Of a stretch of 64,000 nt of DNA, positions 60,321 through 64,000 are shown one piece after another. The position numbers were made by a program, and so were the translations under genes. The stretch spans positions 1-64,000 of the forward strand of contig JASHTQ010000070.1 of assembly GCA_030040475.1 (NCBI GenBank). Reading direction: 5' to 3'. The number at the start of each line of letters is the position of its first letter. The stretch's first letter is position 1. Under the pieces are notes generated by a model, which was given only the letters and a program-made list of their open reading frames with translations, was not told the DNA's origin and ran no database searches. The DNA is from Streptosporangiaceae bacterium (lineage in GTDB: Bacteria; Actinomycetota; Actinomycetes; Streptosporangiales; Streptosporangiaceae).

Positions 60321-61987
60321 CGTCGTATCACGCGGCGTTCGGTATACACGGTCGGCTCGAGCCGCATGAGGGCTGCGCGGTATTCGGCGTGCACCGCCGG
60401 CCTGGCCAGCTTTCCGGTCGGCAGGCGCGGCAGCGGCCGCGCGGCGACGATGATCCGCCGCGGCACCTTGTAGTCCGCGAGCCGTTCGAAGCAGGTGCGC
60501 TGGACCTCCTCGAGCGTGGTCCCGTCCGCCACGTGAACGACCGCCGCCACCGCCTCGCCGAACCGTTCGTCCGGGACTCCCATGACGACGGCTTCGAGCA
60601 CTCCGGGAACCTCGCACAGCACGACCTCGATCTCGGCTGGCGCGATGTTGATGCCGCCGGAGATGATGATCTCCTTCTTCCGCCCCACGAACGTGAGGTT
60701 GCCGGCCGAGTCCAGGCGGCCTATGTCGCCGCTGCGGAACCAGCCGTCGACGAACGCCGCGGCCGTGGCTTCGGGATCGTTCCAGTAGCCGGGGGTGACG
60801 GACGGTCCCTGCACGGCGATCTCGCCGACTTCGTCCGGGTCGCACGTGGTACCGTCCGGGCGCACGATCCGCAGCCTGGTGAACGGCGCCGCCTGCCCGC
60901 AGAACTCGGGATGGGTGACGGCAAGCTCCGGCGCGTTGATCACGCAACTGCCCGCCACCTCGGTCTGGCCCCATGCCTGGCGGAGCAGCACGCCGCGCGC
61001 GATGTACTTGGCCAGCAGGCTCGGCGGCACGGTGGCGCCGGCGATCGTGGTGAGCCGCAGCGAGCTGAAGTCGGCCGAGTCGAACAGCGGTGACTCGGCG
61101 ATGCGCTCGAAGATGTAGGGCTGGGTGTTGAGGATCGTTATCCGCTCGCGCGCTATGAGGCCGATGACGTAGTCCGGATCGACGCCGTCCTCGAGGTAGA
61201 GGGTGCCGCCCGGAATGAGGTTGATCAGCAGCCCCCTGATGATGCCGGCGCATCCGGCCAGCGGCAGGCAGAGCAGGTACTTCGGGCTGGCGCCGAACGC
61301 GGGGTCGGCCAGCGAGGACTCGTATGCCGCCGCCAGCACGCCGTCGTGGGTGAACATCACGCCCTTCGGCGCGGACGTGCTCCCGCTGGTATAGACGAGC
61401 ACTGCCAGGTCGGGCCCGCCGCGGATGTCCGCGGGAGTAGCCGCCGCCGCGCGTTCCTCAAGCGCGGCACGGTCTTCCAGCACGGCACAGTCTTCCGGCG
61501 CGGCACGGTCTTCCAGCACGGCACGGTCTTCCAGCGCGGCGATGACCGACAGCGGGACCACCTCGGTGTCATGGCTCCCGTCGGCCACCATCTTCGCGAC
61601 GCTCTTTACCGCGTCGTCGTCGGCGATGATCAGGCGCGGTTGCGCGTCGCAGATCGCGTGCATGATCTCCCGCTCCACCCACCGCACGTTGAACGGCACC
61701 ACCACGCCGCCGGCCGCCAGGATGCCGAGCGCCGCAACGCACCATTCGGCGGTGTTCGCCCCGATGACCGAGACCCGGTCGCCGGGCTGCAGGCCGCCGC
61801 GGAGCAGATGCCGGCTGACGCCCTGCGCCCACGGCCACAGCTGGCCGTAGGTCACCGAGCGGGACCGGTCGACGATGGCCGCGACGTCCGGCTTCTTCCG
61901 GTACCACCAGCGGATCGGGTCTATCAGGCTGCGTCCGCGGTAGCGGTCCCCGGGTGGCGGCGTCGCCGGTGTCCCTGCCTGGCTCAA
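60317..61987 (-). CDS. Acyl-CoA synthetase / AMP-dependent ligase (copy 2)
   Basis: A 556-residue adenylate-forming ligase: LVYTSGSTSAPKG phosphate motif, RQAWGQTEVAG, and DIGRLDSAGNLTFVGRKKEIIISGG hinge region. TTG at 61987 is preceded by AGGGGG, and any longer frame runs into the Rieske gene end. Between residues 150 and 180 an 18-bp repeat (four copies) adds a Leu-Glu-Asp-Arg-Ala block. It activates a carboxylic acid, perhaps released by the coupled amidase. Confidence 0.92.
   Translation of the reverse strand: MSQAGTPATPPPGDRYRGRSLIDPIRWWYRKKPDVAAIVDRSRSVTYGQLWPWAQGVSRHLLRGGLQPGDRVSVIGANTAEWCVAALGILAAGGVVVPFNVRWVEREIMHAICDAQPRLIIADDDAVKSVAKMVADGSHDTEVVPLSVIAALEDRAVLEDRAAPEDCAVLEDRAALEERAAAATPADIRGGPDLAVLVYTSGSTSAPKGVMFTHDGVLAAAYESSLADPAFGASPKYLLCLPLAGCAGIIRGLLINLIPGGTLYLEDGVDPDYVIGLIARERITILNTQPYIFERIAESPLFDSADFSSLRLTTIAGATVPPSLLAKYIARGVLLRQAWGQTEVAGSCVINAPELAVTHPEFCGQAAPFTRLRIVRPDGTTCDPDEVGEIAVQGPSVTPGYWNDPEATAAAFVDGWFRSGDIGRLDSAGNLTFVGRKKEIIISGGINIAPAEIEVVLCEVPGVLEAVVMGVPDERFGEAVAAVVHVADGTTLEEVQRTCFERLADYKVPRRIIVAARPLPRLPTGKLARPAVHAEYRAALMRLEPTVYTERRVIRR
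61464..61535. repeat. Four 18-bp tandem repeats in ligase gene
   Basis: Units at 61464, 61482, 61500 and 61518 differ by a few bases and encode repeated Leu-Glu-Asp-Arg-Ala-type blocks in the N-terminal domain. Confidence 0.85.
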
Positions 61988-62015
61988 CTGGTGTACCCCC
62001 TGCGGCTGGTGCAGC

Positions 62016-63287
62016 CTACCAGTTGCGGCTGTAGAGGTGGGCGATGCCGCCTTCGCTGTCGCCGCCGAGGGCCTCGATGAGCTCGCGGTGGAAGATCTGG
62101 TTGAGCAGCTCGTTCTTGCCAAGCAGCAGCGGCTTGAGGTGGGAGTTCGTCATCGCCTTCTGCAGGTACTCGCAATTGGCCAGGTCCTCGTCGACGATCG
62201 TCTGCATGAGGATCTGCCAGTTCTTCTCCCACCGGTTGACCTGGTCGGGTGTCTGCGCGGGCTCGGGCGCCAGCAGCCGGATCTCCATCCGCGCCTTGGC
62301 CGGGTCGTGGCCGTCGGGTACGAAGGTGAACAGCTCGAAGTGGGTCGGCTGGCGGAGCAGCTGCGCGTTCGGCCAGACCAGGTGGCCGAGCGTCACGTAT
62401 TTGTCCAGCCGCGCCTGGGCGGGATCGGAGTGCCGTATCTCGTCGATGCGCTTGCGCGTCGAGACGATGCGGCTGTTGCGCCCGAGGTCCTGCACGAACA
62501 TGGTGTTGTTGTAGAAGAACGGAGCGACGCTCTTGGCGTGCAGGTACTGGATGTGGTAGTTGTCCAGGAATGCGTCGAAGAGCATCTTCCAGTTGACGAC
62601 GCGCTCGTAGGCGTCCATGCGGTAGCAGTAATACATGCCGAGCTGGTAGCCGGTCATCATCGCATCGAGGTCAGGTCCCAGCGAGCCTGCCACGTCGATG
62701 GTGGCGTCGGGGTTCGGGATCACCCAGACGAAGCCGTGGCGCTCCTCGCATGGCACCTGGATCAGCCCGAAGCTCTTCTTGTCGATCGGGCCGACCGTGG
62801 CGGCGTCCGTCACGAAATCCAGCGACCCGTCCGGGCCGTAGCACCACGCGTGATAGGGGCACATGAACAGCTTCTTGTTGCCGCTCATCTCCAGCGTCAG
62901 CGCGGTCCCGCGGTGCCTGCACGAGTTCAGCATGGCCTTCACTCCGCCGTCTCGCTGGCGCACCACGAGGACATCGGCGCCGGGCAGCGTTACCCGGAGG
63001 AAGTCGTTCGGCCTGGCGATTTCCGAGGAATGCGCCACGATCACCGGAGTGGTGTCGAAGATCATCTCGCGTTCGCGCGCGAGGATCTTCGGGTCGGTGT
63101 AGACGCTGGCGTCAAAGCGCATGATCTCGTCGGCGGAGTCGGTCGTCTTGTTGTCGATGTGCGCGAACAGCCGCCGCGCCACCGTCACCTGAGTTTCCGG
63201 GTCGAGGACCGGTCCCGCGCGATGCCGCGCCTCGGTGATGTAAGGACCGCCGGACTTCGTCGTGGCGTCCACGTCGCTGGTCGTCAT
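62016..63287 (-). CDS. Rieske non-heme iron oxygenase, alpha subunit (copy 2)
   Basis: A 423-residue oxygenase. C123-x-H125 and C143-x2-H146 (CRHRGTAL, CPYHAWCY) bind the Rieske cluster; LFDAFLDNYHIQYLH holds the mononuclear iron. ATG at 63287 is chosen: GGGAGG lies 9 nt upstream and the frame beyond enters the promoter. First gene of a six-gene operon with ligase, amidase, SDR, MaoC and CMD-like genes. Confidence 0.92.
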   Translation of the reverse strand: MTTSDVDATTKSGGPYITEARHRAGPVLDPETQVTVARRLFAHIDNKTTDSADEIMRFDASVYTDPKILAREREMIFDTTPVIVAHSSEIARPNDFLRVTLPGADVLVVRQRDGGVKAMLNSCRHRGTALTLEMSGNKKLFMCPYHAWCYGPDGSLDFVTDAATVGPIDKKSFGLIQVPCEERHGFVWVIPNPDATIDVAGSLGPDLDAMMTGYQLGMYYCYRMDAYERVVNWKMLFDAFLDNYHIQYLHAKSVAPFFYNNTMFVQDLGRNSRIVSTRKRIDEIRHSDPAQARLDKYVTLGHLVWPNAQLLRQPTHFELFTFVPDGHDPAKARMEIRLLAPEPAQTPDQVNRWEKNWQILMQTIVDEDLANCEYLQKAMTNSHLKPLLLGKNELLNQIFHRELIEALGGDSEGGIAHLYSRNW

Positions 63288-63346
63288 GGCCTCATACCTC
63301 CCGGATGCCGTGGCACCCCGCCAAGCCGCGTGCCCGGAACGCACAT

Positions 63347-63409
63347 CATGTCGGCAGACAATACATATTGTGTTATACAACGTTACTCGGGTATGAGGTG
63401 GATGGTCAA
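63347..63409 (-). promoter_or_regulatory. Promoter and operator of the Rieske-amidase operon
   Basis: Minus strand: TTGACC (63409-63404), 18-bp spacer, TAACGT (63385-63380), then operator 63347-63374, plus strand CATGTCG, 6 bp, AATAC, 5 bp, GTGTT. It lies 8 bp past the stop of the next gene upstream. Confidence 0.65.
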
Positions 63410-63416
63410 GATCCGG

Positions 63417-64000
63417 TCACGGAGACGCTGGCGCATCCGGGGAGCCTGGCGCGCCCGAGGACTGGGCGATGAGCTGCTCGCGCCAGGTCGTGTCGAAGTG
63501 CATGGCGACCCGGCTCAGCGTCCCGCCGTCGGTCGTGGGCAGGCAGACACCGGACATGAAGCGCGACTCGTCGGACACCATGAACAGCGCGGCAAGGGCG
63601 TTGTCACGAAGGCTCGGCGGCTTGTCCAGCCGCAGCGGAATCGGAGACGTGGCCGGATCCCAGTTTCCCGCGGCCTCCTCGTAGGACATGCCGACGACCG
63701 GCGCCGTCCTTGGCCTGAGGAAGTTGGGTGACATGCCGTGGGTGGGGCAGATGGCATTCACCCGGATGCCGTGCTGGCCGAGGTCGAAGGCCAGCCCGTG
63801 CACCAGCCCGTTCACGCCCGCCTTGGTCGCGCTGTAAGCCGACATGCCCGGATAGCCCACGAACGAAGCCGCCGAGGAGGTGCAGAGGATGACGCCGCCG
63901 CCCGCGGGCCGCATCACCCTGGCCGCGTGCTTGCACGACAGCCAGACCCCGGTGAGGTTGGTGTCCAGCACCTCGCGGAAATCCTCGTAGGTCTGCTCCC
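63417..64000 (-). CDS. SDR family oxidoreductase (partial, runs off the window)
   Basis: The C-terminal 194 codons of a short-chain dehydrogenase. DTNLTGVWLSCKHAARVM, Ser in CTSSAAS, YSATK active site and the late SGVCLPTTDGG are visible. The frame is open to base 64000 (EQTYEDFREV precedes DTNLTG), so the nucleotide-binding loop and start lie outside. It lies just upstream of the Rieske operon promoter. Confidence 0.88.
   Translation of the reverse strand, partial: EQTYEDFREVLDTNLTGVWLSCKHAARVMRPAGGGVILCTSSAASFVGYPGMSAYSATKAGVNGLVHGLAFDLGQHGIRVNAICPTHGMSPNFLRPRTAPVVGMSYEEAAGNWDPATSPIPLRLDKPPSLRDNALAALFMVSDESRFMSGVCLPTTDGGTLSRVAMHFDTTWREQLIAQSSGAPGSPDAPASP

Noticed and set aside
58659..61253. 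An 864-residue amidase
   Set aside because: The upstream part is an out-of-frame reading of the acyl-CoA ligase gene; the start at 60320 overlaps the ligase stop.

Overview
The window is GC-rich, uses GTG and TTG starts often, and carries many four-base ATGA/GTGA gene overlaps. Together with IclR regulators, predicted F420-type luciferase-like oxidoreductases and a mycofactocin-coupled SDR, this points to a filamentous or soil actinomycete. I cannot name a species. I read 56 complete or nearly complete genes plus fragments at both edges. I see no tRNA, rRNA, CRISPR array, transposase or integrase. No gap between genes exceeds 300 bases.

Layout, left to right. 1-2723 (+): amidohydrolase and enoyl-CoA hydratase. 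8424-2572 (-): substrate-binding lipoprotein, split MaoC hydratase and two CaiB/BaiF CoA-transferases. 10242-8639 (-): a two-gene module whose first gene has an in-frame TGA and reads as a UGSC-type selenoprotein. 12110-10497 (-): mycofactocin-type SDR and IclR. 17210-12265 (-): two binding proteins, an aldolase-like thiolase homologue, a DUF35 partner and IclR. 17492-18877 (+): HpaB-like monooxygenase. 20921-18893 (-): P450 and metallo-hydrolase. 25804-20989 (-): ferredoxin reductase, SDR, two LLM oxidoreductases and a crotonase. 29052-26109 (-): Rieske ferredoxin, small protein, acyl-CoA ligase and IclR. 35192-29155 (-): Liv-type ABC transporter and two acyl-CoA dehydrogenases. 45697-35415 (-): nine genes from P450 to IclR. 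48329-45802 (-): metallo-hydrolase and a two-subunit CoA-transferase. 48408-53108 (+): two CaiB-type proteins and a Rieske oxygenase. 53370-56456 (+): binding protein and amidohydrolase. 63287-56482 (-): Rieske oxygenase, ligase, amidase, SDR, MaoC and CMD protein. 64000-63417 (-): partial SDR.

Taken together this looks like a catabolic island. Binding proteins and one Liv-type transporter would import a substrate. P450, Rieske and HpaB-like oxygenases would hydroxylate it, amidases and amidohydrolases would cut it, and ligases and CoA-transferases would make CoA thioesters. Acyl-CoA dehydrogenases, hydratases, SDRs and thiolase or aldolase pairs would then shorten the chain. The substrate is not evident.

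Two results stand out. First, the UGSC-family gene at 9700-10242 continues in frame through a TGA, with a bacterial SECIS-like hairpin just after it. Second, most operons begin with the same layout: a TTGACN-N17/18-TANNNT promoter followed at about +1 by a three-half-site operator, RATAC-N5-GTATY-N6-CGATACA. I find about eleven recognisable copies, which ties the scattered operons into one regulon. Three of the four IclR genes instead have a -10 box exactly 6 nt before the start codon, as expected for leaderless mRNAs.
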